Source: Tetracentron sinense
Lineage: Eukaryota > Streptophyta > Magnoliopsida > Trochodendrales > Trochodendraceae
DNA length: 64,000 nt
NCBI GenBank assembly: GCA_015143295.1
Contig: CM026562.1
Coordinates: forward strand, 6,052,639-6,116,638
Direction of reading: 5' to 3'
How positions within the stretch are numbered: position 1 is the stretch's first letter; the number at the start of each line of letters is the position of its first letter. The translations under genes and the position numbers were made by a program. The notes beneath the pieces were generated by a model. It was given only the letters and a program-made list of their open reading frames with translations. It did no database searches and was not told where the DNA came from. This document shows, one piece after another, positions 14,701 to 25,042 of this stretch.

Positions 14701-15580
14701 TTCTATAGAAGCAATTATGTCACAGGAAGGAAAATAGGAAATATTTTCGAGTATATGTGGAAATCCATTGTAGTTGTGGACAGAACTCACCTTTGAAGGG
14801 CTAGGGTAAAAATCCACATGTATTATTTATTGTTTCACCATTCTGTCTTCTATCCCATAAACCTTGCAAGGGAACTACAATCATTGAGTTGTGCTACACT
14901 CAATAAATGCCCCGAGTTATGGACTCAATAGAACATGGGTGTTCTTGCTGATGAAAAGAATTGGCATCGTCAATAATGAATCACGATCCCTTTCTATTCT
15001 CTTTTATTATAAAAAAGTTGTGGGGTGACATAATTACCCTTACAATATGGACCTAATGACATACTAGCTTTTATTATAAAAGAGAGTAAACTACCCTTAC
15101 AACACTCCCCCTTAAGATGGAGCATCATTTTCCACCATGCCCATCTTGTCTAAAATTTCTTGCAAATGACCACTACTGATAGCTTTGGTAAGGGCATCCA
15201 CCAGTTGATCGCTTCTCTTCATATAGGGTGTGCAGACTTCACATGTAACCACTTCCTCTCGAATAAAGCTGTCTACCTCTATACGTTTTCTCCCATCACG
15301 CTCCCTCATTTTTGTAAATGAAAAAATTAATTAGAATTGCAAAATGATAAGAGAAAATGAAGTGTATACATATATGGTAATGAGGGTGTCCGAGCCTCTT
15401 AGAGCACCCGACTAATCCCCGGGGCACGTGCAGACCCCCTCCATCTACACGAACCGGGCAAATACAAATAAATCCCTAAGGGTGGCCAACAAGGGGAAGA
15501 GAATCGAACTCAGAACCTCTGTTCCTGAGGCGTGATCCTGGCCAGCACACCAACCCCCCGTTGGTTAAAATGAAGCATAT

Positions 15581-15636
<56 letters not shown>

Positions 15637-18600
15637 TTATTAATTCATGCGGCAAATTTTGAATTCCAACATATATTTACAAAGATGACATGGAAAAAGT
15701 AAAAGAATAAATAAAATCTTTAAATCTAAGTTATGTTGTTTGAATCCTATTTTGTTTAATGTATGAGGCACATGCCTCAGGCCCTCAAGCATACAGCGAG
15801 CCTCAAGGCATGAGGCGTGCACCTCATTTGAGCATCACAGAGGTGTAAGCCTAATGGGATTTAAGCCTCAAGGTTAAGCCTCGAGGCGTTTTGCTTGAGC
15901 ATCGCCTTGAGGTGAGCCTCGAGGCATAAGCCTTACACGTCTTTCAAAACATTGTTTCACAAGGCTGGAAATCCTTCTGTCGAACTCAAAGCTGTTGAAC
16001 GAGGAAGGGGTTTCACGGTGGAAATAGTCATCGAAATTCAGGCGTTGAGTTGGGTGCTAAAGTTCTTCTCAGAGTATTCTAGTACCAAGTTGCTCGATTT
16101 TCAGGCATCAGCATTCTCGTTCTAGAGAAGAAGAAAAACTCCATAGGTGAGTTCATATCTTTATGGTCCAGCTGTAAAAATGGGGGAATTCTTTCCCTGG
16201 GGGTTCCAAACGAGATGGACGACGAGGAGTCTCAGAAATCTTACAATTGTTTTCCCAGCAACAAGAGGTGCTAGCTCAGAAGGTGGCTTACAGGGAAGCA
16301 GCCAAGCATCCATTACCTACAGTGACATTGAAACCGGAGACTCTTAGTAGAATCCCCTCTAAGAAACAGCCTCCCCCACCTGGTTGGTGGGACTTCGCAC
16401 TGGTGTGCTATTCACGAACCCGTCGGAAAGTTGGTTTGAGTTGGAGAAGATTATCAACGGATTCCTCCCAATTGTAGAGAAATCTTCTTGTCCCTCTCGA
16501 CTTGACTACGGGCATAGCAGTGGTAAATGGCTATCAACGCTGCGTGACTTTTGTCTCTGCGATCCATGGCCTCTACCGAATGGCAGATCAATACTCATCA
16601 ACAGATGGTGGGTCTCCTCGAATGGAACTCACGTGTCACAACTCCTGTCATGTTATTATTTGGGTATCCACGACATCTCCCTCCATCTATGGAAGCCCGA
16701 AACATTTCAAAGCATTGGGGATGCTTCTGGGGTCTTCTGAAAATAGATTACCGAACTTTTTCACGCTCCGATTTACATTTTGCTCGCATCTGAGTCAATG
16801 AATCAAGTCTGAATGGTATCCCTCATGTATTCCGAATCTCGAACAAAGGATTCTTTTACGAAATCATAGTCAAAGTACTTCACTTCGACTCTGGCAAGAG
16901 TTCCGGTGGCCCCTTGCATCAGACCAACTAGATGAAGGAAGCTGAATCAAAATTTGAAAATGGAAACCAGATTCCATACGCGATTGTGACACAACATTCC
17001 AGGCATGAGTACTTACCAGCTCCACTAGATGAGGCCTGCTTCTTGGATCTGGAACAAAGGCGTGAACAGACCCATTTTCGGCCTTATAGACTTTAAGAAG
17101 ACGAAGAAAATAAAGGATTTTTACCTTCGGCGAAAGCCATCTCCAAATCTAACAGTGAAACAGTGAGGTAGATATTACTTTGGCTCAAGCTCCAGCAGTG
17201 AACAGCGATCCAACAGTGAATGACGAAAGCTTCAAGTCCCAGAGGCTAGGATTTTTGTCGTCGAAGACGAAGAGGGCTAGAGAGTAGAGAGTTGGGGTCG
17301 AGTGCTTACTTTAGGTATATATAATAGGTTATGCTTTTACAAAATTGTCCTCCTATGGTAGGAGAATTACACATAGAACCTAAAATTTTGTAATAGCCTT
17401 AAAACTATAAAGGGAGCAGATTTGGGATTTGAAAGTATACATACCTATTTAATCGGTTCAAATATTTTACGTAGCGGATAGTCCTCTATCCGTATCTGCT
17501 CCGTTTAAAAATGGATAGCTTAATGGATATCAAAAAAATGATAAGAAAAAAGGAAAGAAGTGCCTGAGTTGTCGAGAAAAGGTCCCAATCACTAACTTCA
17601 TGACTGGTCAATAATGACAGGTCGAATCCGATCCGCCAGATACCTATTCGGATAAATATCTGCTTAATCGGATTCGGATACGGATTCAAATAATTACCGG
17701 TTGACAGCCCAACTGACTGCTGAGTATGGAAGTGCTGGAAAAGAGAGTTCTTACAAGAATTATTTACCAAAGTTTCTTTTGGAAGAAAATACTACTTGTG
17801 CACGTATGATAGGATTTATTCTATTTTTCCTCTTGCTGACTATACCATCAATAAAGTTTTTTTTTTCCTTCTCTTTGATGTAATATTAGAGGCGAATGTT
17901 GCATGGGCCTTGTCCAACATCATGTTTAGTCCTCTCCATATTCATTCCACCTCCAACTACTCTATGACTGAATGGGAAGGGCGTCATTATTCTCCTATTC
18001 CGGGAATTTACATGGAAACATAGCTCTGTTATCTGCAGGCCTCTCCATGCTTTTTAGTCCTGTCATTCTCGATTCCATTGTCCTATACTGATAATTTATT
18101 TTATGTTAGCTACCATTGCATAATTACTTCAATTATAAGTTCTGTTTAATGCTTTATCCTTTTGTCTCTTCTTTTCTTGATGGTCTTATGAATCTTCACT
18201 AATCATTTATGAGGTACCACATGTTCAGTTATTAATTTGATGCCTTAAACTGTAGCAAAAGTGAAGGATGATGATTCTGTTAACCAGTCATGGAACGAAC
18301 TTCTTGCTAAGCCCCATGAGTGGTGGGACAACAGATTGAAGGAGGTTAGTGAACTTAGTGTATTTTGTCTCACCTGATGAGTTTTTTCTTGGTACTCATG
18401 ACCATCTTGTTTGGTTTGTATATTATCTATGCCTTTACTATCATAAATTTTGCGCCCAGAACAATCCGACAGATGCAGCTTTTGAACACAAGGATACTGG
18501 TCGATTTTTATGGATTGATGATTCTACTCCAGAATGGGTTCAATTAAAATTGGAATCATTGACCTTTGATTATAAAACCAAGCCCAAGAGCCAAAAAAGA

Positions 18601-21600
18601 GGTAAATGCATGCACCAAAACATATGGTTTTCGTTTATTAGTTATTTCTTGAACTCATTTCCTTGGGGAACTTGACTAGCTTGATTTTTCAATCGAAATC
18701 ACCTGTTATATTTTTGACATTTTTCATCAAAGAATTGAAAATAGTTTCCTTTTCAGCTAGTATGATGAAAGATGGGGAGTCTGTAGAGAGCTCTTGGAGA
18801 GACCTAGTTCGCAATCCGAAACAGTGGAGGGATCACAGGAAGGATAAGCTTAATGGATTGGTGATCATCTCTCTAAAATGATTTGTCATGTTTTGACTAT
18901 TATCCTTGAAATTTATATTTCTATCTTTCTAATTTTTCAGGTAAATCCAAGATACCCAGATTTTAAACACAATGATAGTGGAAAGTCACTATGGTCTAGC
19001 AGTGCACCAAAATGGGCCCTGCCAATACTTGAAGGATTGGAGTTTGATGTTCAATCTCCTAAAATGAAACAAGTAAAGGATGATAAGGGTGAAGGATTGA
19101 AGTTTGGTGTTCAATCTCCTAAAAGTACACAAGTAAAGGATAATAAGGGTGAGCATTATTATATATTCCTCTCCCAGGGGTCAGATTGATGAATTATTAG
19201 CCATTCAAATTTGACAAATGCTATTAAATGCACAAAATATTCCTATCTGGTTTTCTATTTTCTTTAAGTTGAGAAGCTTAGTTTACATTCCTTAATTTGT
19301 AGGAGGGTCAACATAATCTATCTTTTTCATCATGCAGAGTATTTCTATTGTATCCAGTACCCGAAGGAGGGAAGATTATTTCTCTCTTTGCCCCTCTTCC
19401 TTTCTTATATGTCCTCCCTCTCTCTCTCCCTCTCCCAAATTCATACACCCACTCATGCTCACTATCAATTTCCTTCCAAACATGCAGTTCGTAGCAATAT
19501 TTTGAATTAGTTGCATAAGTGATCTCAGAGATTTTACTTGATAGTCGTTATTCTTTATATTTGAATGCACCGATCTCTGTTCTTATTGTTGAGGAACCAT
19601 TGAGGCCTCATTATACTCTATAGATGTGCTAATTGTATTACTACAAATGACGAGAGCTGATTATATAGTGAAACAATATCCATATTACAGATGGTGCTAC
19701 ATCTGTACAATTTCTTGACATTCATTCAAATACTATAGCAGGCTGCAGAATGAATGACTGCTCTGAGCAGTTTAATCTGTTGGACACTCATTTGCACTAA
19801 AATTTGTAAAATTATGAGATAGTGGTCTTGTGGTCATGTTTATGAGCAGGAGACAGATCCTTAATAAAATTTTGATAGCTGATAAATGTGTGGATGAAAG
19901 AAAGAAATTAGGATCCCAAGGTGTTGTTTGTAGAATTAATATGGAGAAAGGCTATGACCATGTGAATTAGGTTTTCCTTGACTACATTATGCGTAGAATG
20001 GAATTTGAAATGAAGTGGAGAAATTGGATGAGAATTTTTTATTCGTCAGTTTCCTCCATTCTAATCAATGAAAGCCCAGCTGGTTATTTTAGGAGCTCTA
20101 GAGGTTAATGTTGCAGTGACCCTTTTCTCTTCATCATTATTATCGAGGCTCTGAAAATGATGATTAGTAGACTGGCGGAGTGGGTCATCGATGGCTTGAC
20201 CATAGGGGAAGGGCTATTCGTTTTCTCATCTATAATGTGCTTATAACACATTGATTCTATGTATCGTCTCCATCAGAAAACTAGCTTATGTGAGGTGCCT
20301 ATTTAGATGCTTTGGAGCGGTACTGAATCTGGAAGTCAATTTGGGAAAGGCTAAGCTCTATGGGTTGGAGAGGTCTAGAACTAGTCAGAATTGGCTGCAG
20401 TGCTATGTTGTAAGAGTGGAACTCTACCTGCTACAAATTTGGGTATGCCATTTGGGTCTGGTTTTAAAAAAAAAGTCAATTTGGTACTCAGTGGTGGAAA
20501 GATTATCAAATAGATTGGCAGGTTGGAATTTTTTGTACCTATCAAATGAGGTTAGATTAAAACTCCTCAAAAGTACCCCAAGTAGCATTCCCACTTACTT
20601 TCTATCCCTTCTTACCATTCCATCCTCCATCACTGAGAGAATAGAAACAATTTAGAGGGACTTATTGTGGAATGAAAGGGTTGAAGAAAAAAGTATCACT
20701 TGGTAGAGTGGGGTAGAGTGGAACACTATATAATCCAGTTGGGGGAGGGGCTTATGTGTGTCCCCTAGTGGAGGTTAACAAGGCGCTTTTGGAAAAATGA
20801 CTGAGGTCGGAAATGGAGAGTTTTTGGAGGAAGGCGATTTCGAGCAAGTACAGGGAGGTTTCGGCTTAGGATCCAAAATTGGATGAAGATCCCCATGGCA
20901 TTGGACTATTAAAGGGCAACATAAGGGTCTGGAGTGAGTTTTCTAAACACATTAGCTTTTTAGTTGACAAAGGAGATGAGGTCAAATTTTGGGCTGATAG
21001 ATGGTGTGTTGTACAGGTAGATTTTGGGCTGAGTGATCTATAATAATGGTCCTTGGTTGTGGATAGAAATAAATCAGTAGAATCTTGTCTAGAGTGAGTG
21101 GAAAATTCAGCATTGTGGTGTCCTAGGCTGAGGTGAGGCGTTAGTGATTGAGAGTAGGAATGTCTCACATGTCTTTTGGGTTGCCTTAGCTCAGTAGTAG
21201 CCTTCCTCCTCAGGGACATGAGATAGTGGTCTTGTGATAATAAGGGTCAACTATCCTTATACTTGCTTTGCATATTAGCCCAAGCCTCCTCTATCCTCAC
21301 ATGCATGTGTGGAATCTCAGCTTTCCATACCCTTCTTTCTTTGGATGGCAGTGTTGGACATGATTCTCACATGCAATCATGTATAGAGGGTGGAGGATGG
21401 CTAATGCATCTTTTGTGCATTGTATCGGAGGAGATGGTGGATCACCTATTGTGGCGTTGCTCCTTCACTTTCGAGATCTGGGCTTATTTCCTATCCTACA
21501 TAGGGAACAGTTGGGTCTTCCCTTTATCTTCTGAGACTTCTTTTCTTGTCCTCGGTGAAAGTGGATGGTTCGGTATCCAGCATTTGTTTTCTTTTGCCAA

Positions 21601-24600
21601 GTGCAATCATAGTTGTCAAGGCGACAGACCCCATGGACGCACGAGGCGGTAGCCTGATGCATCGCCTTATGAACTTTTTGCTGCAGACATCTTCCCAATA
21701 TGAGATCTATGTATAACACATTTCCTTGAATAATGCAATTCATGTAAATTACAAAATCTTTGTTGTTAAGATCCACTTTGATAGAACCATCTTTGGAAAC
21801 AGTTCTAAGAACAATAAATGAGGATTTCAAGTGTTGGGGATAAAAAACGGAACAAAAACAACAAAGTCTACAATGATTGTTGAAAGGGGGGAGAGATAGA
21901 TATGAAAGATAAAAAATAGAAAGAAACAATAGTTTACAGTAACAGCCGAACATGAGGGAGGAAGGAGATGAGAGAGGAGGGAGGGTCTAGGACTAAAAAA
22001 ATAACAAAAAAATAGTCTGAGTGTTTGACAGACAATGTGACGTCGAACATGAGATAGGCAATAGAGGGGGAGAGAGGAAGAGGCCGTACAATTTACTCTC
22101 ATTTCTTCTATCTTCCTTTTTCTCAATTATACTAAAAAAAATGTAATATAAAATATATAATTATGAGATTTACACTTATTTAAATTATAATAGATTTATT
22201 TAAATATGAGTTTATGAGAGTTTTGGTGGTCTTAAAAAAATTTTGAGGCATTTAAAGGCCTATTTTTTAAATTATTGGACTATCTAAGCCCACTTGTATG
22301 CTTGGTCGCCTAGGCGACACTTGTAACAACCATGTAAAAGCAGATGAGGACCATATGACCGGTCCACCCACAAATAGAGGAAGAGAGAGAGAGGCCAATT
22401 GTCTACCCATTGAGCGAAAGAGGACAAGTTAACATGAGAGAAACATACTTGACACAATTTCTCTTTTCTTTCTTCTTCTATTTGCAAACCTTTTTTTTTG
22501 TTGGATATACAAACCCTAATATATTATATGGTAAAAAATATTAAAAGTATATAAAATAACATATTGTTTTGTTTACCAAACTATTATATTCAAATAAAGT
22601 AACTTTTATATCTTTAAACAACAATAATATTACATATATCAAATTTATAATAATGACTGCCTGAGGTGGCCGGTTGCCTGAGCCCAACGAAGCGCCTGAT
22701 CACCTAAGGTGACGCCTTTAACAACTATGGGTGCAATAGTTTGGTCCATTTGGATGGAACGGAACCATAAAGTTTTCGATGGAACCGTCTCGTCCATGGA
22801 TCCGCTTGAGGAATCGGCAACTTCTTGTAGATTGGCACTCCATTAGGGAGGGAGTTGATGATATGGGTTTGCATTATCTCTTGTGACATGGTACTTGCCA
22901 TCTTTGGGCAAAATCTAGTTCACTTTTCCTACAGGAGGAGTGCCTTCTTTATTCTTCTGGGTTCACCTTCTTGTGATCCCACTTCTTATATTTTTGTTTT
23001 GTTCTTTTTGTTTATATATAAAATGATTATGATAGGCTAGAATGGCAAGACAGGTTTCGTGTTGCCCAACCTTACTATTCTGAGTGTGATCGGAAAGGCA
23101 GTTGAGGCATACTTTCATTTTCCATTGTTGCGGAGTCTCTTAGGGCTGTTCTCTCTGTTGACAATGATTCACACCTGAGTAGGTGCATGGAACCTCATGT
23201 TAGGCTCACCATGACTCTAAGGGCACTCCATGCAAAGGACTGCTATAAGAAAGAGACCCTTGTTCTTTTAATACACCATAGAATCTAATTCTAGGAAACA
23301 GAGAAAACCCAGACCAGAGCTAAAACGGAGCTCATTCAGCACTCTGTGACCTCATGGCTTAGATCGTCCGACAAGGGATGGGAATTTGATCTTCTAATAA
23401 AACCCTCTTGTTTCCCTTATTTTCTCTTGTTTTCTATGGTCTGATCAAAGGCTTATGGCATGTAAAAACTCAGATTAGAGAGATTGTTGATCTTGTATGC
23501 TATTGGATTTAACAGGACGTAGTGTTGTGATCACTTGACTGTTCTGTTCATTCTTGCGGATCATTTGGGATCAATAAATCTAAACTTGAATTTGTTATCA
23601 GAAATCTAGAATTTCGTTCAATTTCATTAAAACAGTTTATGACCAATTGGACAGTGATCAGTAGAGAAGTTTTTGTAGACAAGGCAAGAACCTTGCGGTT
23701 TGAGTAAAAAACACTGGCCTCTTTGCTTAGAATATGGATCTTTGCGGGCAGCATGAAGAAACAATAGGGGTAGGAAGAAACTCTGGGCTTCTTGCTGAAA
23801 GCCTGAAACTGAAAGTATTAAGACATTGTGCCAGTGTAGTCAAAATGTCACCTAGGCTACTGCCTCGCCTAGCCAGGACCCCTATCACCTAGTTCATGAT
23901 CTAGGCGGGCACTCATTAATTCTTATATAATATTATATAATGCAAACAAAATAAATAAATATTGGTCGCCTAGGCATCGCTAGGACGCTTTGACTACACT
24001 GCATTGTGCACATCATGTTCTTATATAATATTATAAGACACCATATTCATATGAATATTCAAGGTGTTCTCTGTTATGCTGATGTAGGATATGAATATTC
24101 TCTGGGTAAGTAGGCGCCAGGTCGAAGTGTCCGAGCAGCTTATGTTAGTACCATCTTTGCACAAATTTTATTCTTTTCAATGTACCTCACTCTTTCCGAT
24201 AATTGTTTTAATGGACAGGGCTTATGGTAGTAATAATTGAAAACACATTAAAATTATCTCATGAAATGGATTGAGTGGTGGTAATATTCTTCTAACCTGT
24301 TCCTGTTTGGGCTCTCCACCTTCAACTTTTCACTATGTAGCATATGGTTAAATAGTAATTCTGTGCTTATATTGTATTCCCTGCTCGACTAACATTTTCT
24401 ATCTCTGACTGAAATTAGGGGAAGGATTGTGGAAGAATTTAGTGGAAAACCCAGATAGATGGTGGGATAATAGATCGGATAAGGTACCCATATAATTCTG
24501 ATCTCTCCTCACAATATATTTATCATCTAATCCCACAATGATAATATTTTTTATTCTTTGTTCCTTATGCATATTTGTGTGATTTGTATTTGTAGTTCAA

Positions 24601-25042
24601 TAAAAAAGCTCCAGACTTCAAACACAAGGACACTGGTGAAGGGTTATGGCTTGATCGTTCACCAGCTTGGGTACTGCCCAAGTTGCCTCCTGCAAAACCT
24701 AAAAAAGATGGTGCATTTGGTAAGAGGGATACGTTACTATCCTAAGCTTTTATAAAGGCGTATACCTTTTACAAGGTATTCAGGTTTTGATGCTACATTG
24801 CCCTATTCAGTTTTTGTGCTAATTTTGCTTGGAATGAATATGGATTGCCTGACCTTTGACCTCTTAAGCTGAGGTTTGCAGGGATAGGTTCAAAGAGCCC
24901 GGAGCTCCTTCACAAATACAACTCTGCCTCATATAGCTTAATTCCAGACGATAGAAATTTTAAATGTATTATACTACAAGTCGAAACAAACCAGGCTCTC
25001 TCAACTTCCTGTCAGCACTCGTGTAATTGTCTGTGTCCTTGA
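2776..25042 (+). CDS. OSB: Organellar single-stranded DNA-binding protein (OSB type), three PDF motifs; 3' exon uncertain
   Basis: OSB proteins bind single-stranded DNA in mitochondria or plastids and restrain illegitimate recombination. Exons placed from splice sites and phase: 2776-3167, 10334-10472, 13611-13707, 18256-18344, 18460-18601, 18757-18860, 18941-19148, 24419-24483, 24596-24719, and tentatively 24882-25042 (about 506 codons). The start (MSVAMNLYRTSARG) opens a Ser/Arg-rich presequence typical of organelle import. Exons 1-3 form the OB fold (VNLIGSVRMPVQFQ, YIGGQISADPPP, VMVQSMNFVQ). Then come three PDF motifs, each split over two exons: WNELLAKPHEWWDNR with AAFEHKDTGRFLW; WRDLVRNPKQWRDHR with PDFKHNDSGKSLW; WKNLVENPDRWWDNR with PDFKHKDTGEGLW. 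The last exon has no recognisable domain; a rival 3' exon lies at 26604. Introns of 7.2, 3.1, 4.5 and 5.3 kb hold transposons. Exons 1-9 are firm; the end is not. Confidence 0.87.
5690..6800 (+). mobile_element. hAT-type transposase relic (BED/DUF659 class)
   Basis: Inside OSB intron 1. Around 5810-5860 the plus strand reads FKGGGITRLKEHLAGIRRN, the hallmark of the BED-type zinc-finger start of plant hAT transposases. It is followed by Asp/Glu-rich code made of gat repeats (6080-6200) and a Gly/Tyr/His-rich tail (6460-6700), the usual order in DUF659-class copies. Central catalytic parts are missing and stops are frequent. A similar tail is found on the minus strand near 45500. Confidence 0.55.
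6815..7786 (+). mobile_element. 5'-truncated LINE, 3' end with zf-RVT domain and A-tail
   Basis: In OSB intron 1. The plus strand reads RFWKDLWCG, then VWSGSKSGRFSVKSLY, RVVWNPGIPSKV, and after frameshifts CFMCLEAEETVDHLLLHC and WMLWKERNLRVFED. This is the zinc-binding reverse transcriptase tail (zf-RVT) of plant L1-type LINEs. It ends in a run of A at about 7777-7786. Only the last kilobase of the element is present, as expected for a 5'-truncated insertion. Stops and frameshifts make it dead. Confidence 0.75.
8030..8260. repeat. Repeat rich in tatcgata / actgata words
   Basis: Imperfect repetition of atactgat, tatcgat and accgatatt over about 230 bp in OSB intron 1, running from ttatcagtgcg to atccatgc. 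The style is that of a non-autonomous DNA transposon, but I could not define the ends or a target-site duplication. Confidence 0.35.
8925..9960 (-). mobile_element. 5'-truncated LINE, inverted relative of the copy at 6815
   Basis: The minus strand encodes (9927 down to 9433) RFWKDIWLGSTRLMEDFGNL, CRMWSRMSNGHFSVRLLF and RVVWNPGIPSKVSFFLW, then further down IWAFLPGAISWWIWKERNRR. This is the zf-RVT end of the same LINE family as 6815-7786. The T-run at about 8926-8937 is its poly(A) tail read from the other strand. The two copies point tail to tail, 1.1 kb apart, within one intron of OSB. The open frame at 9433-9927 is longer than in the other copy, so this insertion is probably younger. Confidence 0.75.
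10007..10267 (+). repeat. Direct duplication, copy 1 (OSB intron 1, just before exon 2)
   Basis: This copy shares with 11017-11252 the landmarks tgtacctaaatgttaacc, caagtgagattgacttga, gcatggaccatgc and caaagtgcatacttcctttg in the same order. It ends about 65 bp before the splice acceptor of OSB exon 2. It carries about 20 bp (attcttttactaatgttt) not present in the second copy. Confidence 0.8.
11017..11252 (+). repeat. Direct duplication, copy 2 (OSB intron 2)
   Basis: Second copy of the segment at 10007-10267, about 1.0 kb downstream and on the other side of OSB exon 2. Similarity is high but not perfect (several substitutions and small indels), so the duplication is not recent. No copy of exon 2 lies behind it. 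Confidence 0.8.
11300..13560. other. OSB intron 2 remainder, no gene seen
   Basis: AT-rich intron sequence with many runs of T or A and a (tc)n microsatellite at about 13085-13114. The open frame at 12607-12906 resembles no family I know and has no supporting splice context. Words such as gaaacattatgaaaaccatagaaac near 11480 suggest a worn transposon. Confidence 0.5.
13852..14048. mobile_element. hAT-type MITE, 197 bp, TSD ctgtggat
   Basis: The element starts tagtgtagt and ends gactacactg, giving terminal inverted repeats of the form cagtgtagtcaaa (one change at the left end). It is bounded by identical 8-bp copies of ctgtggat at 13844-13851 and 14049-14056, the target duplication size of the hAT superfamily. 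The body contains gtcgcctatgc and tctagccaggac words shared with the second copy at 23832. It sits in OSB intron 3, 140 bp after exon 3, and carries no coding capacity. Confidence 0.88.
14840..15330 (-). mobile_element. Copia retrotransposon 3' end (RNase H tail plus LTR part)
   Basis: On the minus strand 15309-15112 encodes IEVDSFIREEVVTCEVC and DQLVDALTKAISSG, the usual last residues of copia Pol (RNase H end). The sequence that follows on that strand (15110 down to about 14840), with repeated ttataataaaag words and a terminal purine-rich start, fits the 3' LTR. Protease, integrase and reverse transcriptase are missing. Located in OSB intron 3. Confidence 0.65.
15375..15566 (-). mobile_element. 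Candidate tRNA-derived SINE
   Basis: Read on the minus strand the element begins near ggttggtgtgctggcc and carries gagttcgattctc, which resemble RNA polymerase III box A and box B at a spacing of about 35 bp. It is bounded by aaaatgaag at 15354-15362 and 15567-15575, with similar bases continuing beyond (tgtatac / catatac), which looks like a 9-18 bp target duplication. No A-tail is obvious, so the class is uncertain; a fragment of another repeat is possible. Confidence 0.42.
15579..15632. repeat. Compound microsatellite (ac)n(at)n
   Basis: About 13 ac units followed by about 13 at units, then attt repeats. It lies directly next to the SINE candidate in OSB intron 3. Confidence 0.95.
15750..15960. 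repeat. Repeat rich in gcctca/gaggc inverted words
   Basis: Dense alternation of gcctcaggc, gcctcaaggc, gcctcgaggc and their complements over about 200 bp, ending near ctttcaaaacattg. Two shorter blocks of the same vocabulary occur at 50350-50450 and 51020-51095 inside the helicase gene. This is a dispersed DNA-transposon end family; boundaries are not clear. Confidence 0.5.
15960..17100 (+). mobile_element. LINE-type ORF1 relic with DUF4283-like domain
   Basis: The plus strand shows GFTVEIVIEIQALSWVLKFF near 16005-16070 and, after frameshifts, LGIHDISLHLWKPETFQSIG near 16660-16720 and a piece reading FSRSDLHFARI. These are typical of the DUF4283-carrying ORF1 of plant LINEs. Many stops and frameshifts; no reverse transcriptase adjoins it. 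Located in OSB intron 3. Confidence 0.55.
17300..17700. repeat. Repeat with ggattcggata words
   Basis: AT-rich intron segment with ggatagtcctctatccgtat and aatccgatccgcc words near 17470-17690. Similar gatccgatc vocabulary makes up the MITE at 57641-58134, so this may be a distant copy. No ends defined. The following 17700-18255 shows nothing recognisable. Confidence 0.35.
19031..19150 (+). repeat. Exonic 60-bp tandem duplication in OSB
   Basis: Two adjacent 60-bp units (19031-19090 and 19091-19150) encode EGLEFDVQSPKMKQVKDDKG and EGLKFGVQSPKSTQVKDNKG, identical at 15 of 20 residues and differing at about 6 of 60 bases. They form the linker between PDF motifs 2 and 3. The intron donor falls at the end of the second unit, and the same aagg/gtga context is present at the end of the first. 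Confidence 0.93.
19800..23000 (+). mobile_element. LINE reverse transcriptase body, decayed, interrupted by a DNA element
   Basis: In OSB intron 7. The plus strand carries the RT motifs in broken frames: a stretch reading CRINMEKGYDHVN, then FLDYIMRRMEFEMKWRNW and SSILINESPAGYFRSSRG near 19930-20105. Further on come FGAVLNLEVNLGKAKLYG (20310-20370), EVRLKLLKSTPSSIPTYFLS (20548-20607), and the zf-RVT part VDHLLWRCSFTFEIWAYFL (21440-21490). The protein then breaks at 21607 and resumes at 22738 with VWSIWMERNHKVFDGTVSS, because a DNA transposon was inserted. The 3' end is near 23000. Confidence 0.75.
21608..22729. mobile_element. Non-autonomous hAT-like element, 1.12 kb, nested in LINE
   Basis: The left end catagttgtcaaggcg is matched by the inverted right end cgcctttaacaactatg. 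The flanks agtgcaat (21600-21607) and ggtgcaat (22730-22737) form an 8-bp target duplication with one difference. Removing the element rejoins the LINE zf-RVT frame (FAKCN to VWSIWMERN), which proves its boundaries. No transposase is recognisable inside; several open frames on the minus strand are low-complexity. Confidence 0.85.
23001..23830. other. OSB intron 7 segment, no gene seen
   Basis: No exon or known repeat could be recognised between the LINE end and the MITE. The open frame on the minus strand at 23548-23754 has no family resemblance that I can name. Confidence 0.4.
23832..24001. mobile_element. hAT-type MITE, 170 bp, TSD cattgtgc
   Basis: Begins cagtgtagtcaaaatg and ends gctttgactacactg, which are inverted repeats of each other over 13 bp. 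Identical 8-bp copies of cattgtgc flank it (23824-23831 and 24002-24009). The interior shares gcctagccaggacccc and taggcgggcactcatt with the element at 13852, so both belong to one family. It lies in OSB intron 7, 417 bp before exon 8. Confidence 0.92.

Noticed and set aside
21827-22126. Phe/Leu-rich minus-strand ORF as a transposase of the nested element
   Set aside because: Low complexity, no catalytic motif and no recognisable domain.
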